Source: Leptospirillum sp.
GTDB taxonomy: Bacteria > Nitrospirota > Leptospirillia > Leptospirillales > Leptospirillaceae
Length of the DNA stretch: 14,192 nucleotides
Assembly: GCA_027346125.1 (NCBI GenBank)
Contig: DAIEST010000288.1
Coordinates: 1 to 14,192 of the forward strand
Direction: 5' to 3'
The position numbers and the translations under genes are program-made. Under the pieces are notes generated by a model that was given only the letters and a program-made list of their open reading frames with translations, had not been told where the DNA came from and ran no database searches. This document shows, piece by piece, positions 13,932-14,192 of the stretch (position 1 is the first letter of the stretch; each line of letters opens with the position of its first letter).

Positions 13932-14192
13932 ATGAGATCGAAGTCTGGGGGACGCTTTGAAAAAGAGGCGGAGGGCTCTCTTCCCGGAACATTCGGGGCG
14001 ATCAGAACCTTCTGGAATGTGCTCGCCGGAATCTCAGGACGACAGGAATCCAGACAGCGGGTAGAGTCCCTGAGCGGAGCGGTCCGTATCCTGGTGGTCT
14101 GCTATGGCAACATCTGCCGGAGTCCGGTCGTTGAAATCCTTCTCCGGGAGCAATTGCCGACGGAGCGTTTCAGGATCCGGTCTTGCGGGCTT
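13932..14192 (+). CDS. Low-molecular-weight protein tyrosine phosphatase (5' part, runs off window)
   Basis: The last 87 codons contain VRILVVCYGNICRSPVVEIL (51-70), the signature P-loop C-X5-R-S of low-molecular-weight phosphatases (nucleophile Cys57, Arg63). In polysaccharide loci such enzymes (Wzb type) dephosphorylate the tyrosine kinase that controls chain export; arsenate reductases share the fold but not usually this GNICRSP motif. About 50 residues precede the P-loop, against fewer than 10 in most members. The extension may be real or the true start may be later, for example the GTG near 14018. AAGGGAGG (13905-13912) is 19 nt before the ATG, too far to be ideal, and an in-frame GTG at 13899 lies ahead of it. 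A sigma54-like element is at 13850-13865. Probably the first gene of a unit continuing beyond the window. Confidence 0.82.
   Translation, partial: MRSKSGGRFEKEAEGSLPGTFGAIRTFWNVLAGISGRQESRQRVESLSGAVRILVVCYGNICRSPVVEILLREQLPTERFRIRSCGL

Overview
The window looks like part of a bacterial chromosome from a moderately GC-rich organism, carrying a surface-polysaccharide and nucleotide-sugar locus. Base composition, Arg-CGG and Leu-CTG/CTC codon use, and PilZ-sigma54 regulators next to sugar genes would fit a Nitrospirota bacterium such as Leptospirillum. No rRNA or other marker gene is present, so this is a guess.

Layout. (1) 1-2172, minus strand: a UDP-glucuronate 4-epimerase-like gene followed by glf (UDP-galactopyranose mutase, 3' end outside the window), behind a near-consensus sigma54 promoter at 2277-2292. 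(2) 2405-4351, minus: one polypeptide with two complete D12-class adenine-DNA methyltransferase domains (FokI-methylase-like layout) and no visible restriction partner. (3) 4554-6164, plus: a regulator with a PilZ domain, a linker, a sigma54-activating AAA+ domain and a Fis-type HTH. (4) 6165-7364: a broken Uma2-family gene, then a long regulatory stretch with an inverted repeat, a sigma54 promoter and a hairpin overlapping the glmS ribosome-binding site. (5) 7365-12142, plus: probable operon of glmS, a WbpA-type UDP-GlcNAc 6-dehydrogenase, an unrecognised 173-aa protein and a WbpP/TviC-like 4-epimerase. (6) 12137-13648, minus: a second PilZ-sigma54 regulator, paralogous to the first and convergent with the operon. 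(7) 13649-14192: a regulatory region with a palindrome, a -10 box and a sigma54-like element, then the 5' part of a low-molecular-weight protein tyrosine phosphatase gene running off the window.

How it may work together (inference). GlmS commits fructose-6-P to the amino-sugar pool. The dehydrogenase makes UDP-GlcNAcA and the epimerase could convert this to UDP-GalNAcA. The minus-strand genes could supply UDP-GalA and UDP-Galf. Both regulators keep the two cyclic-di-GMP-binding motifs of PilZ and the full sigma54-activator core. Three units in the same window (epimerase-glf, the glmS operon, the phosphatase) have GG-N10-GC sigma54-type elements at suitable distances. The main candidate for a new system is therefore a two-paralogue, c-di-GMP-sensing sigma54 switch controlling precursor supply and export of a polysaccharide. 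No tRNA, rRNA, CRISPR array or intact insertion sequence was seen.
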